Part shown: positions 1 to 11,370 of the stretch, in pieces
Numbering within the stretch: position 1 is the first letter of the stretch
Layout of the letters: each line of letters begins with the position of its first letter
NCBI RefSeq assembly: GCF_017591425.1
Contig: NW_024465885.1
Location: 33,054,501-33,118,500 of the forward strand
DNA: 64,000 nt
From: Ochotona curzoniae
Lineage: Eukaryota > Chordata > Mammalia > Lagomorpha > Ochotonidae
Reading direction: 5' to 3'
Position numbers and translations under genes: made by a program
The notes under the pieces: model-generated
Database searches by the model: none
What the model was told of the DNA's origin: nothing
What the model saw: only the letters and a program-made list of their open reading frames with translations

Positions 1-430
1 TTAACTCAACATTAAATTATTTAAAACATAACAAGAGAATTGTGTTTTATAAATGACATTATCTGCCCTAAGTATGGCCTTTTGACATTTTAATATATGT
101 GACACATGAAATGATTATTATTTTACCATATCACAATTAATATTTTACACATGAAGTTACTGAAATAATTTCTTAATATATGTGACTTTCAGAATAAATA
201 CCCTAATGGGCTATTAATTAAAAGAGATAGCCTAGTTATTAATTTCAGAAATTTCTTTTGTTAATGTGAGTTCAAAGAGAGCTTACATTTTTTGGCTATA
301 CCAGAACAGGCAAATATAAAGACGAAAAAAAGTTACAATTTCTTTTAGTTTATTCTGCATGGGGGTATTTATATTTACAATAAATATAATGGGAAAAATC
401 AATGTCAGTATTATATTGCTTCCATATAAA
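1..430. other. AT-rich single-copy-looking DNA
   Basis: No coding potential, repeat family or RNA gene is visible. It is an AT-rich noncoding stretch that leads into the conserved-looking block downstream. Confidence 0.6.
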
Positions 431-655
431 CTGTAGATTGAGCTTAGTGAGCCTAGGTTTCCATAGTAACGAAAGTCTGCTCTTTAACAATTTGCTTCTT
501 CACAGTTTTCCTACTTTTACTGAGGGATTTCTTCGGAAATAGGACTCGTGGGTGTGTAGCATTGAAGGATTTCATTCCCTGTGACGATGCATGTTGTATA
601 TCCAAATACTTTGTTTGGTGGGACTCAAGCACAAAGAGATTAACAATGCATATGC
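431..655. promoter_or_regulatory. Candidate conserved noncoding element
   Basis: This 225-bp stretch has balanced composition, lacks any repeat signature and carries an X-box-like palindrome at 457-470. It also has several CpG-containing words (gaaagtctgc, ttcttcgg, gactcgtggg) that survive in otherwise CpG-poor DNA. That texture is typical of noncoding elements under constraint. This is inference from sequence appearance only; no alignment was possible. Confidence 0.3.
457..470. promoter_or_regulatory. RFX-type X-box-like site
   Basis: The sequence GTTTCCATAGTAAC matches the imperfect inverted repeat GTNNCCATRGNAAC bound by RFX winged-helix factors. Both half-sites are present and the spacing is right. 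Occupancy is unknown. The call is stronger than a random motif hit only because the site lies in a non-repeat, possibly conserved block. Confidence 0.4.
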
Positions 656-659
656 TAAC

Positions 660-795
660 AATCTTTTGTTTCTTTTTTTTTTTTTTTTACAAAAGAGCGT
701 TTTTTTTTTAATCAAATGTCTTATTCTTTTTACAATTTTTATAAATAAGCTAAAATTTAAAAAAAGGAAAAACTGAAAAAAAAAAAAAAACCTGA
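660..795. repeat. Homopolymer-rich T then A tract
   Basis: Runs of about 18 T (669-688) and about 9 T are followed by an A-rich run of about 14 at 777-790. The T and A tracts could pair as a hairpin. They probably derive from retroposon tails, but no element body is recognisable. Confidence 0.6.
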
Positions 796-799
796 GTTC

Positions 800-1149
800 C
801 TTAAAACTGTTCTTTCGTCGGTTTCGCCACCTTCCCCGTCTCCATCTCCTGCTTCCTCTTCTTTTTATCCGTCCCATTTTTTCCTGTTACTGAGACACTG
901 TGTTACCCCAATAACTAGTGTAATGCAGGAAAATGTGGCATGAAATATCCTGGAAAAAATCAGACTACATTGGAGCTAACACCATCCTATTTAGATTAGT
1001 TTATAAGTGTGGAAATACATTTCACTTATGTGATTAAAAACTTAGATAACTTTCACTGGTAAAAACCCATGCATCGGTTTTAGTAAACTGTGAAAATCAT
1101 AAATTTTACTGCTTTGATACATTGAGGTTAATCATGTTGGATACTATCT
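800..1149. other. AT-rich noncoding DNA, nothing recognised
   Basis: No gene, RNA or repeat could be identified. Confidence 0.5.
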
Positions 1150-1197
1150 GCGTGTGAGTGTGTGTTTGTGAGTGTGTGTGTGTGTGTGTATGTGTCA
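1150..1197. repeat. (GT)n microsatellite
   Basis: An interrupted GT dinucleotide tract whose longest pure run is about 18 bases, ending in tatgtgtc. Polymorphism is likely. Confidence 0.9.
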
Positions 1198-1599
1198 GAA
1201 TCAACATATCCACACTTCATTATTTCTCACATTTTAAAATATGTTGACAGTTAACTTTATCACAATTCTGTATTGTGACGTTTTCTTCCTTTCTTTTTTT
1301 TTTTTTTCCTAATTTCTAACCATCCTATTCCTGGAATATGAAGATGCTATTATCCAGCCAATTGGATAGGGCTGTTTTCCACTCGGGTATTTTTCTTGGC
1401 CAGTTGGTATAATATAAAGCTTTTCTCTAGGAAAGGAAGCCTGTTTTGATTCATAAATCTGTCATTTACTGCCTTTGCATTTTGAGGCAAATCACTCAAG
1501 ATTTCTGCTTAATTTGAAACAATTAGTCACTTTGATTTAATATTAGGTTCCAAGTTAGTATATCAGAGTATTATTAGTCAATTTGAGTTTTGTTCAGTT
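1198..1599. other. AT-rich noncoding DNA with a T tract
   Basis: It contains a pyrimidine/T tract near 1290-1310 and otherwise nothing recognisable. The last part may belong to the LTR-like sequence that follows. Confidence 0.45.
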
Positions 1600-1860
1600 A
1601 GAGTGCATGAGTTAAAGACGAGCAATCAGTTGCCTCACAGTTCTGGATGCCAGAATTCCTAGGTTTAGATGCTTCCAGGGTTGTTTTCTAGTGGAGCTTC
1701 TCTTCCAGACTTGTAAATGGTCCTCTGCTTAGTGTATCCTCCAGTGGCTCTTCCATGCACAGGGACAACTCAGGTTCTTGCTCTTCTCATTAGGCACCAC
1801 AACTGCAGAACTAAGACCCCAACGCTAGAGAATATGGGAGTTTTTAGAGGTCTTCATAGG
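1600..1860 (+). mobile_element. Ancient MaLR-like LTR fragment
   Basis: The block 'cacagttctggatgccagaa', then 'ccagggttgttttctagtgg', 'cttctcttccagacttg' and 'ttctcattaggcacc', follows the order of the widespread mammalian MLT1/MST-like LTR consensus (CACAGTTCTGGAGGC, GGTTGGTTTCTGGTGAGG, CTTGCAGATGG, TTATAAGGACACC). Divergence is high, so it predates lagomorphs. The subfamily is not assigned. Confidence 0.5.
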
Positions 1861-1947
1861 ATTTATCTCTAAATTAAGATGTATTGGGGTTTATGTATGT
1901 TTTAAGAGTACATAGTTTAATCTATAACAACGATGTTTGGGGAACTG

Positions 1948-2275
1948 TTTTTTAAAAATGTTTATTGACTTATTCAGAAAGCAGAGATAGCGAAGGTTCT
2001 TAATCCACAGCGTCACTCCCCAAACCTACAATAGCCAGGACAAGGTTTAGTTGAAGTCAAGACCTAAAAAATTCACCTGGTTCCTCATCATGACAAGCAG
2101 GAACCCATGTACTTGGAACATTATTAACTGCCTCCAAGGAGCCTTAGCAGGAAACTTCCTGGGAAGTGGAGGAGATAGAGCAAAAACTAAGAACTCTAGT
2201 GTGGGATGTATGTGTTTCAAAAGCAGTGACTTAAGCCAGTGCACTACAGTGTCAGATATTAATACTTGAAGAACA
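1948..2275 (-). mobile_element. CSINE, diverged, antisense
   Basis: Starts with the reverse-complement tail (tttaaaaatgtttattga), runs through 'ttcagaaagcagagatag' and 'cactccccaa', and ends in a degraded tRNA-like head ('cagtgcactac'). The copy is old, with many substitutions. The reading frames on both strands here are by-products of the SINE. Confidence 0.75.
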
Positions 2276-2785
2276 GATGCTGATGTTCCTTTCACTGGAA
2301 CAGCGTCTTTCATCACAAATAACTGATTGAGAATAATCAAACAAACTTCTCCACCAAAGCTAAAAATAAAACCAAAAAACAAACTATACCTACGACCTCA
2401 TTTCAAAACTGTTCTAAAAATAAATAAATAAAATGAACTAGAAACATTAAATAAAGAAAAATAGAATATCTCTTGATAGTTTTAATTCTTTATCATTTTG
2501 TATGGATTCTATTACCCAATCAATGTGCTTCTGTTAATTATTAGATGAGTTATATTCAGCAGTTTCAACTAACTATACTACCTTTTGTTTTAATATCTTT
2601 TGGCTTAATTATATATGCATTCTATTTTTTTAATGCAAAATCTAAAACTCACATTCTACTTATAGTGTTGATTCTTCATCATTGTTTCTAATAACTTAAC
2701 ATGTAGTGGCTGATGCACAGAATCAACTTGTGTTTTACTGTAACTAGGAGTATATGTCTTTCACAAGACAGAGGAAACCAAACAG
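2276..2785. other. AT-rich noncoding DNA
   Basis: No recognisable feature. Confidence 0.5.
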
Positions 2786-2789
2786 TCAC

Positions 2790-3235
2790 ACACATTAGGT
2801 CTCTACACTGGGGCTAACAATCTGTGGCTAGCTGTTGCCTGGGTGGGTTTCAGCTTACCTGGCCTGTGCTCAGGGCCAAGAAGCCATGGCGGGGTCTCAG
2901 TGGACACTTAGAGATCCCATGGCTTCCGAGGACGCTCAGAGATCCATGCATGCATCTGGAGGTCCCCAGGCCTTCACACTCGCCTAAAGGCCCCGTCCAC
3001 TTGGTGCACACGTAAAGGACACCCTGAACATGGCGTGGTGCTGGAGGCTCCGTGGACTAGGCAGATGCATTCAAGCCTCCCAGTCTGGGCTTAAGGTATT
3101 AACGGGAGGCTATAGCCCCCGGGCTCACCACCCTCCCACATCAACTTTTTGTGGCAATTGGGTCACCTCCTCTCCCCACCCACCCTTACTAAAAATAAGT
3201 TTCATTAAAAACAATGTCAGGATGTAGATGGGCTA
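2790..3235. repeat. GC-richer unclassified block, possible LTR or L1 5' fragment
   Basis: About 450 bp that is clearly more GC-rich than its surroundings, with short internal echoes ('agagatccca' and 'agagatccat') and C-rich stretches near 3110-3180. The abrupt composition shift suggests an inserted element, but I cannot name a family. Two short ORFs here look fortuitous. Confidence 0.35.
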
Positions 3236-3764
3236 CTTAGTGCAACCCGGTGGTGTACAAGACCTTTAAGTTGATTGGCTAGGCTTCTAATGCGTAATAC
3301 ATATTGATATCCTATTGAATTGCTGATTCTATCTGGAGACTTATCTTCCTCATCCCACCCTGTATAATCTTGTGCTTGGCTTCTTATTAACAAGGCAAGT
3401 TCACCATAACTACAACCAATGGTTCTACACAAAGAGCACTGCTACTGTACCACATTACCTAGATGGGTGGTCTTCCGTGGAGACCCCCACACACAGCTTA
3501 AGGAAGAAGGAACATCGCAACAGATTTGATGACTAACTGGATTCTAACACACTCCTTCCTCACAAAGGTACACTTGGCATTTACTTCTTAAGGAAGAAAC
3601 AGAACCATGCATTAGACGTAAGAGTTTAAGCCCATTGGCTTTTTTTTTTTGTTCTTTTTTTTTTTTCCTTTCATTTTTTTTTTTTCTTTCCATACTCACA
3701 TCTTTAAATGTGTCTACAAACACACTCAGCCATATATTTGCAAGTGAAATACAAGCCTGGCAGA
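3236..3764. other. Noncoding DNA with pyrimidine tract
   Basis: Mixed single-copy-looking DNA containing a T-rich pyrimidine tract at about 3638-3692. No gene or clear repeat recognised. Confidence 0.5.
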
Positions 3765-3860
3765 GTAACCACTTGGAGAGCAGAAGACTTTCTCCTTGTG
3801 TCTCACCTTCTCTCTGTGAGGCTGGATTTCCAATAAAAATAAATCTTAAATAAATAAATA
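3765..3860 (+). mobile_element. CSINE 3' fragment, sense
   Basis: Only the 3' end remains: 'cacttggagagcagaagac', 'ctctctgtgaggctg', 'tttccaataaaaataaatct' and a TAAA tail. It is 5'-truncated and abuts a second CSINE. Confidence 0.75.
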
Positions 3861-3875
3861 AAGAGCAAACACAAG

Positions 3876-4155
3876 AGCCAGCATCATATCAAGGAGCCAG
3901 TTTGAGTGCCAGCTGCTCTACTCATCCAGCTCCCTTCTAAGTAATTGGAAAAGCAGAGTCATACAATTCCTTAGGTCCCTAAAGCTGTATGGGAAACCAT
4001 ACAGGGCTCCTGGGTGCCTCAGACTGCACAGCTCTAACTGCTGTGTCCACTCAAGGAGTAAGCTCTTAGATAAAAGATCCTCTCTCTCAATGTCTCTCTC
4101 TTTGTCTTTTTCTTCCCCGTGAAATTTTGACTTTCAAATAAATCTAAAAAAGGAA
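3876..4155 (+). mobile_element. CSINE, diverged, sense
   Basis: Shows the body blocks 'catccagctccct', 'ggaaaagcagagtca', 'cagggctcctggg' and 'ctgcacagctctaactgc', a CT-rich segment and the tail 'tttcaaataaatct'. It lies directly behind another CSINE tail, a tandem arrangement typical of A-rich tails acting as targets. Confidence 0.75.
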
Positions 4156-4729
4156 TAGATCAGTATACCTTACAAAAAAGAAAAAAAAAAAAGCAAGTGC
4201 AGTAACCTATAAATATATGACTTTGACAAAATGACTTTCATTTTCCAAATTTCTAAAGGGTGCAATATTCTGGAATTGCATCTTCTCAAACACTACACAA
4301 TTCTTTCAGTGAAGATTCATTTTTATGTTGTATTGCTTCCTCTCTCAAAACTATGCATTTGATCCTGTCCCGATATTTACAAGATCCCTTGGTGTTGCAT
4401 TTTTTCACATTTGCCTCATTCCCTATCCATTTGATTATGACTACAAAATATTGAAATTTGGAAAATATCTTAACAAGGCTATCCATTTAAATCCTTGTGA
4501 ATGTAAAGGTTTCACAAATGCCTCAAGCACAACATTTTAAAATTCTTCAATTTTAAATTTCACAAAAGAGAAAATGTTTTTTGCTGAAGTTCTTTATTTA
4601 CAGAATGACAATTCCATGGACTCATTTGTCAATAAAAAACGACATAATTCTTTCTATTACAATTTGGTTTTTTATTCAAAAAAATTGTCAATAAAAAAAG
4701 ACATAATCTTTGATTTCTTCCTTACTTGA
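4156..4729. repeat. AT-rich DNA with a 23-bp direct repeat
   Basis: A 23-bp word (ttgtcaataaaaaa, one variable base, then gacataat) occurs at 4626-4648 and again at 4685-4707 with one mismatch. The rest is AT-rich noncoding DNA. The duplication looks like a local replication-slip event. Confidence 0.6.
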
Positions 4730-5060
4730 ATTTGAATCATTACCTGTCCTGTAAATGTTACTTCGCAAATATCTTGACTCTCCTCTACTTTTCCATTTTC
4801 CCTGAACTTAACTTGGGTCATCTTTGTCTCTTACTTACGTCGTTATGTCAATCGGTTCTTCATGCTGTAGCCATACTAACAGCTAAGTCACTTCTTGAAG
4901 CCTTCCATGACTTGGTGCTATTTGTTACAACAATATTTAGTCTTCTAATTATGGTTATAGACATACTTATTTAATGGCTGTTTTTTCTGTTTCTTTACCT
5001 AATTAACCTCATCTTTCAAAACTAAGGGCAATTCATTGTAGATTTTTTTCTACTTCATGT
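4730..5060 (+). mobile_element. L2-like LINE 3' fragment
   Basis: The words 'cttcttgaagccttccatga', 'attatggttatagacatac' and 'ctaagggcaattcattg' parallel, in order, the L2 3' end (TCCTTGAAGCCTTCCCTGAC, ATTATAATTAT, TAAGGGCAG). Heavily decayed. The call is tentative and comes from memory of the consensus. Confidence 0.35.
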
Positions 5061-6317
5061 TTGCACATTCTGCTCATTTTGTTTCAATATTTTAGTTTAT
5101 CATTCTGGCTAATCCAGTTAATTTTTTATAAAATGTCAAAAACCTTTTTTTTCAAATTTACACTTGAAGTTTTCTGATCACATCTAATAAATAGAATTGA
5201 CAAAGCTACAAACAATTTACAAATTAATTGTATCTCCATGTTGAACTTTGCTAAAGAAACATTTCTCCAGACACTTTATAAAAATGGCATGGGAGAGTTT
5301 GTTGAAAAGATATGGCTGCAATTGAATTGTAATTTATCTTTTTAAAAATGTATTCAATTCTGAAAATATTAGAATCATTTTATTATCAATAATTGTAACA
5401 GGAAGCTCAGTGCAGCAATTGAATTCACACATAAAATGTGTACTGATTCATTTAGACAACTATTTCCCTCATCTTGTCATTACATTATGATCAAATCCAG
5501 GGTAAGAAAGCTGGAGTGCAACTGCAATAACAAGAGGATTGGGGGATGGAACATTTTTCAGAGGAATCAAGCACAGTGAAGGGATTCCAAATAAATGCAC
5601 GGAGCAGAATCCTCAAAGTAAGGAAGGGTGGTCAGACATTACCAGGGGAGTGGCGAATGGATGGGGAAACTGAACAGACATTGAAGGTTGTCAGTATTCA
5701 TGATAGAAAACTCCCTGTTTAGATGCTGTTAGGGCTTTGATTGCAGCTGTGGGAGACAAGACTCACAGAATATCCTGTTACAGATGCCTGACTGAAGAGT
5801 CTATGTTAGTATAAATATATAAGTACACATGCGCATGGAATATTGCCCTCCATAATTTGTATTCCAGTATATACATACACATCATCTGAAATATGAAAAA
5901 AATATTTTAAAATTGTTTCTGAAAATTTCCATGCGGTATTGAAAAACATTTCTCTAACTTTTGTCATATTGTTCCTGGTAAAAGGGAACTTAGCAACATT
6001 GAAATTTACATAAAACAGAAGCATCATTTGCACTGTAATTATTATCAGCATAGCAATTGTGTGCATGAGAAAATAAAGGATTACAAAATAGGCTCAATGA
6101 AAAATGTTTTAGAGAGCTTAATAGGAAAGCCATGATCTTCTGTGCCTTGACAGATTCATTGGCCTATGGAGAGGAGTAAAGAAAGTTTTGTTTCATATTA
6201 ACAGTTGAATTGGCAAGGAGCACCATAACTGTTAATGTCAATATAACTATATCTACTAACTTTTAAAAGAAGTTCCTAGGGTGTACTCATTCATTTGCTA
6301 AAACACTTTCTATAATG
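5061..6317. other. AT-rich single-copy-looking DNA
   Basis: About 1.25 kb without recognised genes or repeats. Short ORFs are interrupted and show no protein-like composition. Confidence 0.5.
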
Positions 6318-6669
6318 GTTTGCTTTTTTCTTTTTTAAGATTTATTTTTATTATGTTTTTATTGGAAATGCAGATATACAGAGAGGAGAGACAGAGAGGA
6401 AGATCTTCCGTTCGATGATTCACTCCCCAAGTGAGCGCAACAGCCCATGCTATGCCAATCCAAAGCCAGGAGCCTCTTCCGGGTCTCCCACGCGGGTGCA
6501 GGGTCCCAAGGCTTTGGGTCGTCCTCTACTGCTTTCCCGGGCCACAGGCAGGGAGCTGGAAGGGAAGCGGGGCTGCTGGGATAGAACCGGCGCCCATATG
6601 GGATCCTGGGCATGCAAGGTGAGGACTTAACTACTTGCGCCACCGCGCTGGGCCCATGTTTGCTTTTTT
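6318..6669 (-). mobile_element. CSINE, young, antisense, with 12-bp TSD
   Basis: The SINE body runs from about 6337 (A-tail complement) to 6655 (GGGCC head), with A-box and B-box-like promoter words in the head region. It is flanked by the direct repeat GTTTGCTTTTTT at 6318-6329 and 6658-6669. Sequence is close to consensus. Confidence 0.92.
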
Positions 6670-6768
6670 ATTCAAAAAATTTCACTCACATGTTTATATA
6701 CAACCCAAAATGAATGAAAAATCATATTCAGCTAACTGAGCACTTATTTTCATTAAAATTAAGTGAGC

Positions 6769-7108
6769 TTGGCTCAGTGCAATATCCTAGTGGTTAAATC
6801 TGCCTTGCATTAGTATGTTCACCTTGCATTTCCTGGGATCTCATTGGAAAGCCGGTTCTATCCCAGATGCTCCACTTCCCATCCAGTTCCCTGTTTGTGG
6901 CAGCCATTTGGCTGCAGGATCCCAAGACTTTAGGCCATCCTCTACTGATTTCACAGGCTTTCACAGGCTCCTGGCTCCTGGCAATGGATAGGCTCAGCTC
7001 TGGCTATTGTGGCCACTTGCAGAGCTTGCAAATGGATGGAAGATCTTTTTCTCTGTTTTTCTTTCTCTCTGTGTATCTGCCTTTCCAATAAAAAAGAAAA
7101 AAAAATAA
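6769..7108 (+). mobile_element. CSINE, older, sense
   Basis: Full length: tRNA-like head ('ctagtggttaaatctgcc'), B-box-like 'ggttctatccc', body 'cttcccatccag' and tail 'gcctttccaataaaaaag'. A small internal duplication (tttcacaggc twice, near 6951 and 6960) is visible. Confidence 0.85.
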
Positions 7109-7551
7109 GCCATTAAAATTAAATAACTGCCTCAAACAAGACTCGATAGATCTGGAAGAACACAGGTAATATTTTACACTTTTAAAACATCTGACAAAGT
7201 CAGATCTTATATAAGAAGGCTATAAGAGGCTTGAGGTTTGTGATGATTGGCTAATTCAGATGTTAAGAAATTATAAACTAAAATGGTAACGCACAATATG
7301 GCCATATATGCAACATTTACAGGTTGTACAAAATATTTTGAGTGGAATTACAATAATTAAAATAAAACATATAGGATATAAACATATTTGGGTTTTTAAA
7401 GCTCAAACGGGCACTTCAAACCAAACATTTATGAGATCTAAGGAAAATATGTGAGTGCATTTTTGTTACATTTTTATTTACACTACTACAGTTTTGTCAT
7501 CTCACAATTGTATTGTCTATTTCCAATTTAACATTGTTCACTTTTTAAAAA
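7109..7551. other. AT-rich noncoding DNA
   Basis: Nothing recognised. Confidence 0.5.
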
Positions 7552-7863
7552 AAGATTGATTGATTTTTACTGCAAAGTCAGAAATACCGAGAGGAGTAGA
7601 AGCAGAGAGGAAAAACTTCCCTCCGATGATTCACTCCCACAAATGCCAAAGCTGAGCCAATCCAAAGCCAGGAGCCAGGAGCTTTTCCGGGTCTCCCATG
7701 TGGGTGCAAGGTCCCAAGGTTTGTCCCATCCTCAACTACTTTCCCAGGCAAAGGCAGGGAGCTGGACGGGAAGTGGGGCAATCTGGATTAGAACCTATAC
7801 TCATATGGGATCCTGGCACATTTGAGGTGAGGACTTTGACTGCTAGACTACTGTGCCAAGCTC
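7552..7863 (-). mobile_element. CSINE, intermediate age, antisense
   Basis: Contains 'gatgattcactcc', 'gccaggagccaggagc', 'gggtctcccatgtgggtgca' and ends in 'gactactgtgccaagctc', the reverse complement of the tRNA-like head. It belongs to the subfamily with 'TTTACTGCAAAGTCAG' in place of the TATTGGAAAGGC tail block. Confidence 0.85.
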
Positions 7864-7879
7864 TTAATATAGCACACTT

Positions 7880-8350
7880 TTTTTATTGAAAAAAAAAACT
7901 AATTTACACAAAACTTACCAGTTTAATGTGTTCAAGTGGCAAATTCAAGGGTAGTACCTAAATTGTTACAAGCCTGATCACGATTCATCCCCAGAATTAT
8001 TTTTGTCTTATCAAGCTGAAATTCTATAATCGTTGAACACTAGTTTGACATTTCCTTTTCTGGTCATGACTGTTCAACACTTTTTATTCTTGTGAGGGCA
8101 ATGATGACATTTTCTATGTGGAATTATACAATATTGTTTTTTTTTTCTTTCTTTCTGTGCCCAGTTTGTTTACTTGACATAATGCACTCAACACTAATCC
8201 TACAGTAGCATATGTTTTTGTGTGTACTTCATTTGTCTTATTATTGTTTTTCACTGTTGTTGGCTGTGAACTTTTTGTCACCCTCAAGATATTCTGACAA
8301 GATCCAATGTGGTGAAGCTTAAATCTTATGCTGCCTTCTAAAACTTGCTA
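7880..8350 (-). mobile_element. Ancient L1 (L1M type) 3'UTR, segment 1
   Basis: Read on the minus strand this is the old mammalian L1 3'UTR: complements of 'tgttcaagtggcaaattcaa', 'ccagaattatttttgtctta', 'aagctgaaattctataatcg' and 'tggaattatacaatattg' follow the L1MB-L1ME order. It is the 3'-most part of one element that continues at 8578 and 9291, interrupted by later CSINEs. Confidence 0.6.
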
Positions 8351-8389
8351 TACTCTCTTCTTAAATTTTTCAATATTTTTATTCATTTT

Positions 8390-8574
8390 CAAAATAGTTA
8401 TTTATGATTTTGAAAGGCACAGTTACAGAAAAAATGGGGAGGAGACAGAAAAAGAAAGAGAGAAGTTTCTATCATATTCTGGTTCACCCACAAATGGCTC
8501 TTGACACCCCAATTGATATGCAAGGAGATACAAGAAGCAGTTTCATTCACTGAGCCACAGTGCTGGCTCACCCC
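8390..8574 (-). mobile_element. CSINE fragment inside the ancient L1
   Basis: 'tgattttgaaaggcacagtt', 'aagtttctatcat', 'ggttcacccacaaatggc' and the end 'gagccacagtgctggc' mark an old, internally shortened antisense CSINE. It splits the L1 segments on either side. Confidence 0.7.
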
Positions 8575-8577
8575 GCT

Positions 8578-8835
8578 CCTTTATTCAATTGGCAATTTTC
8601 ATTGTTTCGCTTTTTTTACTTAGAATAAATAATGTGCCTATAAACATGGTTTGTATATTAATTTTCCAAGCATGGGCATGCTTCAATTCTTTTAGGTATA
8701 GAATCAGTATTAGAACTATTGGAATATATGATAATTTTCTTTTGAATGTTCCAAGGAACCACAGTATTCACATTCTCACGTATAGTGCATAGTGTTTCTA
8801 ATTATATTCAATTGTTTTCCAAACTTAGTCTATTG
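8578..8835 (-). mobile_element. Ancient L1 (L1M type) 3'UTR, segment 2
   Basis: 'cctataaacatggtttgtat', 'ttcaattcttttaggtatag', 'actattggaatatatgata' and 'ccaaggaaccacagtattca' correspond in order to the antisense L1M sequence (GCTATGAACATGGGTG, TTCAATTCTTTTGGGTATA, GGATCATATGGTAA, GAGGAACCGCCATACT). Continuation of 7880-8350. Confidence 0.7.
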
Positions 8836-8837
8836 TT

Positions 8838-8992
8838 TGTCTCTTGCTTCTATCCTCTCATGTTCCTTCCTTTATTTTTCACCTTCCCTACTTTCCTCTC
8901 TTCTTTCTTTCATTTTGTCTTTTCTTTTTTTTCCTGCCTTTCTTTTGTTTCTTCCTTTTTCCTTTCTTTTTTGTTCTTTTCTGCTTTCATGT
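8838..8992. repeat. Polypyrimidine tract
   Basis: About 150 bp of nearly pure C/T with short CTTT/TTTC motifs. The open frames through it are low-complexity artefacts. It sits between two pieces of the ancient L1. Confidence 0.8.
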
Positions 8993-9079
8993 TTCATCAT
9001 AATAATGAGAGTGAAGTAGTATTTCATTCCAGTTTTATTTAAAATTCTTTAAACAGTAAATTTTAAATTTTACAATTTT

Positions 9080-9290
9080 AATTTGAAAAAAAATGTTATT
9101 GGAGAGACACATGGAAAGGTGTAACGTAACGGGGGACACAGAGGGAGAATTTGATGTGTCAACACACTCTCTAAATGTCGGCAATAATTACAGCAGGTGT
9201 CTGGGTGGGAAACAGAAATCTCCCATTTGAGTGTGAGGAAATGCTTGAAACATAGCTTCTGATTGGTACAAGATCTCCATATAAATTAAT
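9080..9290 (-). mobile_element. CSINE, very diverged, antisense
   Basis: 'ttattggagagacacatgg', 'acagagggagaatttgatg', 'gcaggtgtctgggtgggaaa' and 'cccatttgagtgtgag' retain the CSINE order. Truncated and old. Confidence 0.5.
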
Positions 9291-9960
9291 TACTTACCTA
9301 TTTTCCCTGTGGCTTTATTTAACTTCCCTAATTGCTAATGATGTTGAGAATGTTGTGATTTTGAGTTTTTATATATTTTGTGTGACAAAACATAGCATCA
9401 TGTCCTTTGATGGTTTTTGAATTAGATTATTTTATTGTTGATTTTTAGGAGCACATTTTTATTAGTACTTTAATAGTATATTCTCTTAGCAATCTTTAAT
9501 TCCATTTAGAAAGTATTTTGTTAAACAATTTTTTTTAACTCTCATGATGTCAAATAAGTTTATTTTTGTTTTCTGTTGGTTGCCTTGTATTGTCTGTTTC
9601 ACTATATTGTTGCCAAGTGCAGTAATATGAATATTTTGTTTTATGCTTGAATCTAAAACTATTCTAGATTTTTCTTTTACTTCTATCATTTGATCCATTT
9701 TGACATCTTTATTAATTTCTGTGTGAAAATAGGAGGGTTACATTTCTGGAATTTCTATTTTGTTTCAACTGCATATATGTCTGTATCTATGTAACAATAT
9801 TTTTGGTCATTGTGGTTTGGTAGTAAAATTTGAAATTAGAAAAAAAATATTTCTTTCAAATTTGTTCCTTATCAAGATTGTTTTGACTGCCTGTGGTCAT
9901 TAGAAAGTCCATAGGAATTCTACAAAACCTTATCTCCTTATCTAAAAATAAAACAACAAA
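9291..9960 (-). mobile_element. Ancient L1 (L1M type) ORF2 3' part, segment 3
   Basis: Antisense words 'ccctaattgctaatgatgtt', 'gatgtcaaataagtttattt', 'gttggttgccttgtattgtc', 'atttctattttgtttcaact' and 'atcaagattgttttgactgc' match, in order, the C-terminal region of L1 ORF2. Many frameshifts and stops; no function remains. Confidence 0.75.
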
Positions 9961-11370
9961 ACACTAGCATCTGTACAGAAATTGTATTAATCTAGTACAT
10001 TGCTTCAACTAATACGGTTTCCTCTGTAGTTGCTTTCTTTCCAAAACATAGTCACATTTCAATTCCTCACTCAATTCATTGACTTTTCAAAAACACTAGA
10101 GAATTTCTATTTTGGATTCAAACAGCCTCTAGGGTACAAATGAAATCTCCTGTTGATTGAAAACCAATGCTACTTGATAAATTCTGTAGCACAGTTTCCT
10201 TTAATAAACAGAATATTCGACCAATGTCTCCCTAATTTTCTTCACTGCCCAGTGTTTTCAATTAGTCCCCTCTTTTCATATTTGATAATAATTTGAAGGA
10301 ATGGTTAATTGAATAAAATATACTCAACCATTACATAAAAAGAATGTTGATTTTATGTTAATAATTATTTAGTCCATGGTGTACAAAATGGTCAGTTTTT
10401 TTTTTTTGGAGGCCTTTTATTTTCTTTGTTTGTAATTATGTATGCACATCTGGAAGAACGTCTTATGCCTTCTCATATCCTTAAACTTTGAGGTTGACAC
10501 CATTCATTGAACATCTTAGCAATAATTGGCCAAAGCATCTTGAATTGTCAGTATTTTGATCTCATTTCATTTCAACCCTGTAGGTATGACACCGTATAAA
10601 TAAAACCGAATTTTCCTCATTTCTGCATTAACTTCCAATGTTAAATTCAACTGCTTCAAGGTGAAGCTGTTGATATATTATTTATGAATGTCACATCATT
10701 GCAGAGTCCATTACAAGCAAGGATGCAGCTGTGTCACAGGTTTTGAGATATAACTTTTACTGCCTAAGGCTTCTACACCAACTGCAGAACTGACTGAAGT
10801 GATTTAATCATTGTTTTCCAAACATAGTTACATTTTATATCAGTACTTTCTATGAAGACAGAATAAAGAAGCTTGAGCACAGATGGGTTGAACACATATC
10901 CATACTATATTAGTCTTCAATTATTGTTACTTATTATCACAAACATGACTTAGAAATCTTATTAATGCTTATTTTGTGATTTGATAAGAAACACATTGCT
11001 GATTCTGATGAGCAGATTTTTTTCAGTTTTCTTTTTGACTGTTGTCAACAATAGATCTCCTCTAAAAGGACATCATGAAAGGCAGCAAGCTCTCAAATGT
11101 AGTGTAAAATGTGGTAGTGTGAACAACATCGGAAATGAATACTCACTGTAGAAGGAATGCTAAGCGAGGGAAACAGCAAGAGTAGGTAAACAGAATTTTT
11201 CAAGATTTCTTGTATGTTATAATTTTGTAACAAGTACCTTCTCTGGTTATCTGATGGTGCAGACTTTTTCTGTATGATGGTTCATGACTGAAGTTCCAGG
11301 TTTTTAATTCCAGCTAAAATTACATCTCCTAAATGCATCAAATTATGTAATTTTACATCTATCAATATTG
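9961..11370. other. AT-rich single-copy-looking DNA
   Basis: About 1.4 kb with no recognised coding or repeat structure apart from small A and T runs. Confidence 0.5.

Noticed and set aside
5806..6066. 86-codon antisense frame with hydrophobic segments
   Set aside because: AT-rich codon mix and no homology by inspection. Chance frames of this size are common here.
6337..6655. Short frames repeated across the window with similar peptides
   Set aside because: All derive from CSINE copies read in either orientation. The shared peptide is a repeat artefact, not a gene family.
8838..9042. Phe/Ser/Leu-rich frames suggesting membrane peptides
   Set aside because: They translate a polypyrimidine tract; low complexity only.
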